DNA from: Micromonospora matsumotoense
GTDB lineage: Bacteria; Actinomycetota; Actinomycetes; Mycobacteriales; Micromonosporaceae
Direction: 5' to 3'
Length of the DNA: 64,000 nucleotides
Assembly (NCBI RefSeq): GCF_900091525.1
Contig: NZ_FMCU01000025.1
Coordinates: 1 to 64,000, forward strand
Positions 18,314 through 26,602 of the stretch are shown one piece after another; position 1 is the stretch's first letter, and each line of letters begins with the position of its first letter. The position numbers and the translations under genes are program-made. The notes below the pieces were generated by a model. It was not told the DNA's origin. It saw nothing but the letters and a program-made list of their open reading frames with translations, and searched no databases.

Positions 18314-18814
18314 GTGAGCACGGATGACGAGGCGTGCCCGGCGGCACGACTCACCGTCCTGACCGGACCTTCGGGTGCCGGTCGGGGCGGTGTGGTCGAG
18401 GCGGTCCGGGCACGTTCTCCATCCGTGTGGGTGCCGGTTCCGGTGACCACCCGGGCACGTCGCCCCGGCGAGTCCGACGGCGTCGACCGGCTCTTCCGGG
18501 AGCCGGCCGAGTTCGATCGGATGATCGCCGCGGGCGGATTGCTGGAGTGGTCCCGGGCCGGGCCGTACCGCCGGGGCACGCCGCGTGCCCCGCTGATCGA
18601 CCGACTGGGGCGGGGACGGCCGGTGCTGCTTCCGCTGGACCCGCCCGGGGCGCTCGCCGTGACCGCGGCTGTGCCATCGGCCCGGCTGGTGCTGCTGCTC
18701 CCGCCCGGACACCGCGCGGACCCGGCCCTGGCGGCCCTCGCCGCGCACACCGTCCACCACGACCGCACCGAGCGCGCCGCCGCTGAGCTGGTAGGCTTGC
18801 TCGGTTCGTCCTAA
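18314..18814 (+). CDS. Guanylate kinase-like protein with a degenerate active site
   Basis: At the position of gmk (between mihF and rpoZ), and clearly homologous: LTVLTGPSGAG, VTTRARRPGE, EFDRMIAAGGLLEW and RGTPRAPL align with guanylate kinase. But the Walker A reads GPSGAGRGG instead of GxxGxGKST, so Lys and the following Ser/Thr are gone. The tyrosine-containing GMP-binding segments are replaced (VDRLF, PYRRGT). The arginine-rich LID is missing, and the protein is only 166 aa against about 190-210. I infer a catalytically dead or altered protein; a functional Gmk should exist elsewhere. The frame is intact with normal codon use, so it is not an obvious pseudogene. Confidence 0.75.
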   Translation: MSTDDEACPAARLTVLTGPSGAGRGGVVEAVRARSPSVWVPVPVTTRARRPGESDGVDRLFREPAEFDRMIAAGGLLEWSRAGPYRRGTPRAPLIDRLGRGRPVLLPLDPPGALAVTAAVPSARLVLLLPPGHRADPALAALAAHTVHHDRTERAAAELVGLLGSS

Positions 18815-18840
18815 TCTGGCTCCCGTCCGACCGCAGACCG

Positions 18841-18908
18841 TGTTCGAGCGACCGCCTTGTTCGAGCGACCGCCTTGTTCGAGCGACCGCCTTGTTCGAGC
18901 GACCAGCC
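18841..18908 (+). repeat. Tandem 17-bp repeats upstream of rpoZ
   Basis: TGTTCGAGCGACCGCCT occurs three times exactly (18841, 18858, 18875), with a fourth copy diverging after 9-13 bases. Further CGAGCGACCAGC-like pieces run to about 18960. The 17-bp period breaks any reading frame, unlike the 60-bp repeats. It fills the gmk-rpoZ gap. Confidence 0.9.
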
Positions 18909-18991
18909 GGGATCGAGCGCCCAGCCGCGTCCGCGCGGCCCGAGCGACCAGCTGCGCTCGCGCGGACACCTTTCAGACGCAGAGGTATTTC

Positions 18992-19255
18992 GTGGGATCC
19001 ATCGCCAACCCCGAGGGCATCACCAACCCGCCGATCGACGAGCTGCTCGAGAAGACCACCTCGAAGTACGCGCTGGTGATCTTCGCTGCCAAGCGTGCGC
19101 GTCAGGTCAACGCCTACTACAGCCAGCTCGGTGAGGGCCTGCTGGAGTACGTCGGCCCGCTCGTGGAGACCACCCCGCAGGAGAAGCCGCTCTCCATCGC
19201 CATGCGCGAGATCAACGCGGGCCTGCTCACCGCCGAGCCGACCGACCAGCCGTAA
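18992..19255 (+). CDS. rpoZ: RNA polymerase omega subunit
   Basis: A small subunit aiding assembly and stability of RNA polymerase through the beta-prime subunit. 87 aa. PPIDELLEKTTSKYALVIFAAKRARQVNAYY is the defining region, and the C-terminus KPLSIAMREINAG is usual. GTG 18992 has AGAGG 6 nt upstream. An in-frame GTG at 18857 inside the repeats would add a nonconserved Arg/Ser-rich N-terminus and is rejected. Confidence 0.95.
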   Translation: MGSIANPEGITNPPIDELLEKTTSKYALVIFAAKRARQVNAYYSQLGEGLLEYVGPLVETTPQEKPLSIAMREINAGLLTAEPTDQP

Positions 19256-19269
19256 CCCCCGTAGCCCCG

Positions 19270-20478
19270 ATGTCCGCCGAGATCGTGCTCGGAGTCGGCG
19301 GCGGCATCGCCGCCTACAAGGCGTGTGAGCTGCTGCGACTCTTCACCGAATCGGGTCACCGGGTCCGGGTCGTGCCGACCGCGTCGGCGCTCCGCTTCGT
19401 CGGGGCGCCGACCTGGGCGGCGCTGTCCGGCCAGCCGGTCGCCGACGACGTCTGGTCCGAGGTGCACGAGGTCCCGCACGTCCGGCTCGGCCAGCGGGCC
19501 GACCTGGTGGTGGTCGCGCCGGCCACGGCGGACCTGCTCGCCCGCGCCGCCCACGGCCTCGCCGACGACCTGCTCACCAACACCCTGCTCACCGCCCGCT
19601 GCCCGGTGGTGCTCGCCCCGGCGATGCACACCGAGATGTGGGAGCACCCGGCCACCGTCGCTAACGTGGCCACCCTGCGGGCCCGCGGCGTCCGGGTGAT
19701 CGAGCCCGCTGTGGGCCGGCTCACCGGCGCCGACAGCGGCAAGGGGCGGCTGCCCGACCCGGCCGAGATCTTCGCGGTCGCCCGCCGGGCCCTCGCCCGG
19801 GGTGTCGACGCCCCCGCCGATCTGGCCGGCCGGCACCTGGTGGTCACCGCCGGCGGCACCCGGGAACCCCTCGACCCGGTCCGGTTCCTCGGCAACCGCT
19901 CCTCCGGCAAGCAGGGTTACGCGTTCGCCCGCGCGGCCGTCGCCCGGGGCGCCCGGGTCACCCTGATCGCCGCCAACGTGTCGTTGGCCGACCCGGCCGG
20001 GGTCGACCTGGTCCGGGTGGGCACCACCGAGGAGTTGCGCACGGCGACCCTGACCGCCGCCGCCGGTGCCGACGCGGTGGTGATGGCGGCGGCACCGGCG
20101 GACTTCCGACCGGCGACCTACGCGACTGGCAAGATCAAGAAGCCGGACGACGGCAGCGCGCCGACCATCGCCCTCGTCACCAACCCGGACATCGCCGCCG
20201 AGTTGGGCCGCCGCCGTCGTCCGGAGCAGGTGCTGGTGGTGTTCGCCGCCGAGACCGGCGACGCCGAGGCCAACGGCCGGGCCAAACTCGCCCGGAAACG
20301 GGCCGACCTCGTCGTCGTCAACGAGGTCGGCGTCGACAAGGTCTTCGGGGCCGAGACCAACGCGGCCACCGTGATCGGCGCCGACGGCGCCGTGCACCGC
20401 CTGCCCGAGCAGGACAAGGAGGACCTGGCCGACCGTGTCTGGGACCTCGTGCTCGCCCGGTGGGCGACCCGGTCCTGA
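19270..20478 (+). CDS. coaBC: Bifunctional phosphopantothenoylcysteine decarboxylase / phosphopantothenate-cysteine ligase
   Basis: Two successive CoA-synthesis steps. 402 aa. The N-terminal CoaC flavoprotein domain shows GGIAAYKACELLR, the active-site His in VPHVRLGQ and PAMHTEMW. The C-terminal CoaB domain shows TAGGTREPLDPVRFLGNRSSGKQG, AAPADFRP and KIKK. The loop that in E. coli carries the catalytic Cys (ACGD) reads LTGADSGKGRL here; as far as I recall this is usual for actinobacteria. It follows rpoZ by 14 nt. Confidence 0.95.
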   Translation: MSAEIVLGVGGGIAAYKACELLRLFTESGHRVRVVPTASALRFVGAPTWAALSGQPVADDVWSEVHEVPHVRLGQRADLVVVAPATADLLARAAHGLADDLLTNTLLTARCPVVLAPAMHTEMWEHPATVANVATLRARGVRVIEPAVGRLTGADSGKGRLPDPAEIFAVARRALARGVDAPADLAGRHLVVTAGGTREPLDPVRFLGNRSSGKQGYAFARAAVARGARVTLIAANVSLADPAGVDLVRVGTTEELRTATLTAAAGADAVVMAAAPADFRPATYATGKIKKPDDGSAPTIALVTNPDIAAELGRRRRPEQVLVVFAAETGDAEANGRAKLARKRADLVVVNEVGVDKVFGAETNAATVIGADGAVHRLPEQDKEDLADRVWDLVLARWATRS

Positions 20479-20525
20479 ACAGTGGATGCCGACTCGCCCA
20501 GTCGTGAGCGGTACGCGAGGGTGAC

Positions 20526-20531
20526 TAGACT
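20526..20531 (+). promoter_or_regulatory. Putative -10 element (TAGACT) for metK
   Basis: TAGACT predicts a start near 20538 and a leader of about 30 nt with the Shine-Dalgarno TTAGGAG before GTG 20568. The leader is too short for a SAM riboswitch. Confidence 0.45.
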
Positions 20532-20567
20532 GCTGCGGAACGATTATCTAAAGAGCTTAGGAGTGCC

Positions 20568-21761
<1,194 letters not shown>

Positions 21762-21820
21762 CCGGCACCACGCCCAGCGACCGGCGACCCGCAGACGGGT
21801 CGCCGGTCGCTCGGGTTTGC

Positions 21821-23824
21821 GTGGATGTCCCGTTGCCGCACCTCGACCGTCCCTTCGACTATCTGGTCCCCGCAGGTCTGGCCGACGTCGCGGTGCCCGG
21901 GGTCCGGGTCAAGGTCCGTTTCGCCGGCCAACTGGTCGACGGTTGGCTGCTGGAACGTGTCGACGCCTCGGCGCACGGCGGCAGGTTGGCATACCTGGAG
22001 AAGGTGGTCTCCCCGGAGCCGGTGCTGGCCGCCGAGGTGGCCGGGCTGGCCCGGGCGGTCGCCGACCGCTACGCCGGCAACCTCGCCGACGTGCTCCGGC
22101 TGGCCGTCCCGCCCCGGCACGCCCGGGTCGAGAAGGAACCCCGCACCGTCCCCGAGCCGGCTGGCACCGATTCGGCCGGCATTGAGCCGGCTGGCACCGG
22201 TCCGGCCGGCATTGAGCAGGCTGGCACCGGTCCGGGCGGCGGAGCGGCGGTGGCACCGCGTCGGACCGTGCCCGACCCGCGCGGGTGGCGGGACTATCCG
22301 GCCGGCCCGGCATACCTGACGGCGCTCGCCGACGGGCGGGCGCCCCGGGCCGTCTGGTCGGCGCTGGCCGGGGAGGACTGGGCGGCCCGCTACGCCGACA
22401 CGGTCGCCGCCACCCTCGCCGGAGGGCGGGGCGCGCTGGTGGTGGTGGCCGACGCCCGGGACCTCGACCGGCTCGACGCGGCGTTGACCGCGTTGCTCGG
22501 CCCCGGACAGCACGTGACCCTCTCGGCGGCGCTCGGCCCGGCCCGTCGCTACCGGGCGTTCCTGGCCGTCCGGCGGGGCGACGTGCCGGTGGTGATCGGC
22601 ACCCGGGCCGCCATGTTCGCCCCGGTGGCGCGGCTCGGCCTGGTGGCGATCTGGGACGACGGGGACGACCTGCACGCCGAGCCGCGCGCGCCCTACCCGC
22701 ACGCGCGGGAGGTGCTGCTCACCCGGGCCCGGCTCGGCGAGGCCGCCGCGTTGGTCGGCGGCTGGACCCGGACCGCCGAGGGGCAGTTGCTGGTGGAGAC
22801 CGGCTGGGCCCGTGAGGTGGTCGCGGACCGGGCGACCCTGCGGGCGCGTACCCCGGCCATCGCCCCGACCGGCGACGACCCGCAGTTGGCCCGCGACCCG
22901 GGGGCCGCGACGGCCCGGCTGCCCAGCCTGGCCTGGACCACCGCCCGGGACACCCTGCGCGCCGACGCGCCGGTGCTGGTCCAGGTGCCCCGCCGGGGCT
23001 ACCTGCCGTCGGTCTCCTGCGCCGACTGCCGGACCCCGGCCCGCTGCCCGCACTGCGCCGGCCCGCTGGCGTTGCCCGCCGCCGACGCCCCACCGGCCTG
23101 CCGTTGGTGCGGCCGGGTCGCTGCCGCGTACGCCTGCCCGCAGTGCGGTGGGCGGCGGCTTCGGGCGGCGGTCACCGGTGCCCGGCGAACCGCCGAGGAG
23201 TTGGGTCGGGCCTTTCCCGGGGTGCCGGTGCGCACCTCGGGCCGCGACGAGGTGCTGACCGACGTCCCGGCCGGCGCTGGACTGGTCGTCGCCACCCCCG
23301 GCGCCGAGCCGGTGGCCGAGGGGGGGTACGGCGCGGTCCTGCTGCTGGACTCCTGGGCCCTGCTCACCCGGGCCGATCTGCGGGCCGGCGAGGAGACCCT
23401 GCGCCGGTGGCTGTCCGCCGCGGCCCTGGCCCGACCCGCTCCGGCCGGTGGGAAGGTGGTGGTGGTCGCCGACGGCGCGCTCGCCCCGGTGCAGGCGTTG
23501 CTGCGCTGGGACCCCGGCTGGTTCGCCGCCCGGGAGTTGGCCGAGCGCCGGGAGTTGGGTTTCCCCCCGGCGGTGAAGATGGCCAGCGTCACCGGCGGCG
23601 CGGACGCGGTGGCCGACCTGCTGGCTCAGGCCCGGCTGCCTGACGGGGCGGAGGTGCTCGGCCCGGTCCCTGCCGATCAGGACCGGGAACGGATGCTGGT
23701 CCGGGTGCCCCGGTCCCGGGCCGCCGCGCTGGCCGAGGCGCTGCACACCGCGGCCGGGGCACGCAGCGCCCGCCGGGCTGCCGATCCGGTCCGCCTCCAA
23801 GTCGATCCGCTCAGCCTCTTCTGA
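21821..23824 (+). CDS. priA: Primosomal protein N' (PriA), helicase motifs degenerate
   Basis: PriA restarts collapsed replication forks. 667 aa. The N-terminal 3'-DNA-binding domain (VDVPLPHLDRPFDYLVP) and the eight-cysteine zinc region (CADC, CPHC, CRWC, CPQC) are intact. The Walker A GxGKT is missing and the DEAH box is replaced by WDDGDD, so ATPase/helicase activity is unlikely, as known for actinobacterial PriA. Homology (PVARVC) extends a few residues upstream of GTG 21821 with no ATG/GTG there; a CTG at 21758 is a possible true start. A 10-residue repeat (EPAGTGPAGI) is inserted near residue 112. Confidence 0.92.
   Translation: MDVPLPHLDRPFDYLVPAGLADVAVPGVRVKVRFAGQLVDGWLLERVDASAHGGRLAYLEKVVSPEPVLAAEVAGLARAVADRYAGNLADVLRLAVPPRHARVEKEPRTVPEPAGTDSAGIEPAGTGPAGIEQAGTGPGGGAAVAPRRTVPDPRGWRDYPAGPAYLTALADGRAPRAVWSALAGEDWAARYADTVAATLAGGRGALVVVADARDLDRLDAALTALLGPGQHVTLSAALGPARRYRAFLAVRRGDVPVVIGTRAAMFAPVARLGLVAIWDDGDDLHAEPRAPYPHAREVLLTRARLGEAAALVGGWTRTAEGQLLVETGWAREVVADRATLRARTPAIAPTGDDPQLARDPGAATARLPSLAWTTARDTLRADAPVLVQVPRRGYLPSVSCADCRTPARCPHCAGPLALPAADAPPACRWCGRVAAAYACPQCGGRRLRAAVTGARRTAEELGRAFPGVPVRTSGRDEVLTDVPAGAGLVVATPGAEPVAEGGYGAVLLLDSWALLTRADLRAGEETLRRWLSAAALARPAPAGGKVVVVADGALAPVQALLRWDPGWFAARELAERRELGFPPAVKMASVTGGADAVADLLAQARLPDGAEVLGPVPADQDRERMLVRVPRSRAAALAEALHTAAGARSARRAADPVRLQVDPLSLF
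22154..22240 (+). repeat. In-frame 30-bp tandem repeat inside priA
   Basis: Three copies of a 30-bp unit (units start at 22154, 22184 and 22214) encode EPAGTGPAGI-like decapeptides in the linker between the DNA-binding and former helicase regions. The length keeps the frame. Confidence 0.85.
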
Positions 23825-23851
23825 GTCACCAGTCAGTGTCGGGAAGCGCCT

Positions 23852-23897
23852 GGCCAGTCGTCCGTCGCACACCGCGTGCGGCGGGAGGCGACAGGCC
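23852..23897 (+). terminator. Terminator hairpin after priA
   Basis: GGCCaGTCG pairs with CGACaGGCC, and inside it CGCAC pairs with GTGCG. The stem of about 14 bp with small mismatches lies 28 nt past the priA stop. A -10-like TAGCAT (23904-23909) for the next gene follows at once. Confidence 0.65.
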
Positions 23898-24014
23898 GCG
23901 TGATAGCATCGCCCGTCATACCCGGGCGCACGATGGCGCGACGAAGGCGGAAGCGCGTCGGATCTACGCCGGATCGATGAAGTCAAGCAGCCGGTGAGCA
24001 GGGGTGGACCAGTG

Positions 24015-24998
24015 GTGACCGTTCGTCAGTCGATCGTCTTCAACGGTGACCTCGGCAGCGGCAAGAGCACCGTCTCCGTCGAGATCGCCCAGCGGTTGGG
24101 CCTGCGCCGAGTCAGCGTCGGCGATCTCTACCGGCAGATGGCGCAGGAGCGGCAGATGACCGCCCTCCAGCTCAACCTGCACGCCGAGCTGGACCAGGCC
24201 GTCGACGGCTACGTCGACCAACTCCAGCGCAACATCGCCGCCTCCGGCGAGTCGCTGGTGATGGACTCCCGGCTGGCCTGGCACTTCTTCACCGACGCGC
24301 TCAAGGTGCACATGATCACCGAGCCGGCCGAGGCGGCCCGACGGGTGCTGCTGCGTCCGTCCGGCCCCGCCGAGAGCTACACCTCGCTGGACGAGGCGGA
24401 AGCCAAGCTGCGCGAACGCAGCGAGAGCGAGCGGAACCGGTTCATCCTCCGCTACGGCGTCGACAAGGCCCGGCTGCGCAACTACGACCTGGTCTGCGAC
24501 ACCACCCGGGCCTCCGCCGAGGAGGTCATCACGCACATCATCGACGCGTACGAGGGCCGGCTCGGTGCCGACGTGCTGCGCGACGCCCCGCCGCTGCTGC
24601 TGCTGGACCCGGCCCGGGTCTACCCGACCGAGGACGTCACCACCCTGCGCGGGCTCGACGGGTCCGAGTTCGTCGGAGACCTGGCGGCAGCCGGCGACGA
24701 GACCCTCGAACCGCTGCGGATCGGCTTCACCGGCGAGTACTTCTTCGTGGTCGACGGGCACCGCCGGCTCAGCGCCGCCCTGCGCAACGGCTTCCCGCTG
24801 GTGCCGGCGCACCTGGTCGCCGAGGTGGACGAACCGGTCGTCGGCGGGACGAGTGCGGTCGACTACTTCGCCAGCCAGGTCCGCCCGAGCCTGGTCCACG
24901 ACTGGGAGGCCGCCCACGGCACCCGGCTCCCGCTGCCCGCGCACGCCCTGCTCGGCGGGGACGCCGTGCTCGCCGGCGAACCGGGCACCAGCGCCTGA
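24015..24998 (+). CDS. P-loop nucleotide kinase-like domain fused to a ParB-like domain
   Basis: 327 aa from GTG 24015 (GTG 24012 and 23994 are in frame). Residues about 1-185 resemble cytidylate/adenylate-type kinases: the Walker A NGDLGSGKST at 10-19, VSVGDLYRQMAQER, a helical lid, MDSRLAWHFF and YDLVCDTTRASAEEV. Residues about 190-275 resemble ParB/sulfiredoxin-fold proteins: VYPTEDVTTLRG, then PLRIGFTGEYFFVVDGHRRLSAALRNGF. Such folds bind or hydrolyse nucleotides. I do not know the substrate. It stands alone between priA and def with its own promoter-like TAGCAT. Kinase assignment is moderately sure, the ParB-like part likely, and the function unknown. Confidence 0.65.
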   Translation: MTVRQSIVFNGDLGSGKSTVSVEIAQRLGLRRVSVGDLYRQMAQERQMTALQLNLHAELDQAVDGYVDQLQRNIAASGESLVMDSRLAWHFFTDALKVHMITEPAEAARRVLLRPSGPAESYTSLDEAEAKLRERSESERNRFILRYGVDKARLRNYDLVCDTTRASAEEVITHIIDAYEGRLGADVLRDAPPLLLLDPARVYPTEDVTTLRGLDGSEFVGDLAAAGDETLEPLRIGFTGEYFFVVDGHRRLSAALRNGFPLVPAHLVAEVDEPVVGGTSAVDYFASQVRPSLVHDWEAAHGTRLPLPAHALLGGDAVLAGEPGTSA

Positions 24999-25062
24999 GC
25001 CGGCGTCACGGCCCGATCCCGACCCGTCGCGGTACGCCGGCCGGCACCCCCTCGGCACTCCG

Positions 25063-25068
25063 TAGACT
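25063..25068 (+). promoter_or_regulatory. Putative -10 element (TAGACT) for def-fmt-rsmB
   Basis: TAGACT 39 nt before GTG 25108, with the Shine-Dalgarno GAAGGAG at 25092-25098 between them. Confidence 0.45.
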
Positions 25069-25107
25069 GGTACGGCACCACGCCGTCCAACGAAGGAGCC
25101 ACCCCGC

Positions 25108-25668
25108 GTGACCGTCCAGCCCATCCGTCTGTTCGGGGACCCGGTGCTGCGCACGCCGGCCGATCCGGTCGTCGACTTCGACGTCGAGCTACGTAAGCTC
25201 ATCGCCGACCTCACCGACACGATGCGCGACCGTGGCGGCGCCGGGCTGGCCGCGCCCCAGCTCGGGGTGAGCCTGCGGGCCTTCACCTTCGAGGTGGACG
25301 ACGTGCTCGGCCACCTGGTCAACCCGGTGCTGGAGTTCCCCGACACCGAGGAGCAGGACGGCCCGGAGGGCTGTCTGTCGATTCCCGGGCTCTACTTCGA
25401 CACCAAGCGCCGGCAGAACGTGATCGCCAAGGGCTTCAACGGCTACGGCGACCCGATGCAGATCGTCGGCACCGGGCTGATGGCGCGCTGTGTCCAGCAC
25501 GAGACCGACCACCTCGACGGGGTGCTCTTCCTCGACCGGTTGGACCCGGCCGGCCGCAAGGAGGCGATGAAGGCGATCCGCCAGGCCGACTGGTACGACG
25601 CCGCCGCCCCGCCCACGGTCAAGGTCAGCCCGCACGCCGCCGGCGGCCCCTTCGGTCTGGGTCGGTGA
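25108..25668 (+). CDS. def: Peptide deformylase
   Basis: A metalloenzyme removing the formyl group from nascent N-termini. 186 aa. All three motifs are present: GAGLAAPQLG, EGCLSIPG (metal Cys) and QHETDHLDG (metal His pair and catalytic Glu). GTG 25108 has GAAGGAG upstream. It is followed after 7 nt by fmt, the enzyme that adds the formyl group. Confidence 0.96.
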   Translation: MTVQPIRLFGDPVLRTPADPVVDFDVELRKLIADLTDTMRDRGGAGLAAPQLGVSLRAFTFEVDDVLGHLVNPVLEFPDTEEQDGPEGCLSIPGLYFDTKRRQNVIAKGFNGYGDPMQIVGTGLMARCVQHETDHLDGVLFLDRLDPAGRKEAMKAIRQADWYDAAAPPTVKVSPHAAGGPFGLGR

Positions 25669-25675
25669 CCCGCCG

Positions 25676-26602
25676 ATGCGTCTGATCTTCGCCGGTACCC
25701 CGGCCGTCGCCGTCCCCGCCCTGGCCGCGGTGCACGCCTCCGGGCACGACCTGGTGGCCGTGGTGACCCGCCCCGACGCGCCCGCCGGCCGGGGCCGGGG
25801 TGTGCTCCGCTCGCCCGTCGGCGCCTGGGCCGACGAGCACGGCGTCGAGGTGCTCACCCCGGCCCGGCCCCGGGAGCCCGAGTTCCTCGACCGGCTCGGC
25901 GCGCTGGCACCCGACTGCGTGCCGGTCGTCGCGTACGGCGCGCTGGTGCCCCCGACGGCGCTGGAGATCCCCCGGTTCGGCTGGATCAACCTGCACTTCT
26001 CGCTGCTGCCCGCGTGGCGTGGCGCGGCGCCCGTGCAGCACGCGGTGCTGCATGGCGACGAGCTGACCGGGGCCAGCGTCTTCCAGTTGGAGCAGGGGCT
26101 GGACACCGGCCCGGTCTACGGCACGCTCACCGACGAGGTCCGCCCCACCGACACCTCCGGCGACCTGCTGGAGCGGCTCGCCCACTCCGGTGCGGGGCTG
26201 CTGGTGGCCGTCCTGGACGCGATCGAGGCGGGCACCGCGCGGGCCGAGCCGCAGCCCGCCGACGGGGTCTCGCTGGCCCCGAAGCTGACCGTGGACGACG
26301 CCCGGGTGCGCTGGACCGACCCCGCCTTCGCGGTGGACCGGCGGGTCCGCGCGTGCACCCCGGCACCCGGCCCGTGGACGACCTTCCGGGGCGACCGGGT
26401 CAAGCTCGGCACGGTGACACCGGTCGGCAACGGCCCCGATCTGAAACCTGGAGAACTGCTGGTGGAGAAATCCCGCGTGTGGGCCGGCACGGCGACCGTG
26501 CCCGTGCAACTCGGTGAGGTACGCGCGGCGGGCAAGCGGGCCATGCCGGCGACCGACTGGGCGCGTGGCGTACGGGTCGGTGCCGGGGAGGAGTTCGCGT
26601 GA
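25676..26602 (+). CDS. fmt: Methionyl-tRNA formyltransferase
   Basis: It formylates initiator Met-tRNA using 10-formyl-THF. 308 aa. MRLIFAGTPAVAVPAL opens the fold; the active site is in INLHFSLLPAWRGAAPVQ (Asn, His) and the Asp of LDTGPVYG; the C-terminal tRNA-binding domain follows from about residue 205. Its stop overlaps the rsmB GTG (GTGA). Confidence 0.96.
   Translation: MRLIFAGTPAVAVPALAAVHASGHDLVAVVTRPDAPAGRGRGVLRSPVGAWADEHGVEVLTPARPREPEFLDRLGALAPDCVPVVAYGALVPPTALEIPRFGWINLHFSLLPAWRGAAPVQHAVLHGDELTGASVFQLEQGLDTGPVYGTLTDEVRPTDTSGDLLERLAHSGAGLLVAVLDAIEAGTARAEPQPADGVSLAPKLTVDDARVRWTDPAFAVDRRVRACTPAPGPWTTFRGDRVKLGTVTPVGNGPDLKPGELLVEKSRVWAGTATVPVQLGEVRAAGKRAMPATDWARGVRVGAGEEFA

Noticed and set aside
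18841..18960. CRISPR-like interpretation of the 17-bp repeats
   Set aside because: Head-to-tail repeats without spacers.
18857..18991. Longer rpoZ starting within the 17-bp repeats
   Set aside because: The extra residues are repeat-encoded and absent from omega subunits; GTG 18992 has its own Shine-Dalgarno.
20478..20567. SAM riboswitch before metK
   Set aside because: The predicted leader is only about 30 nt and shows no conserved SAM aptamer motifs.
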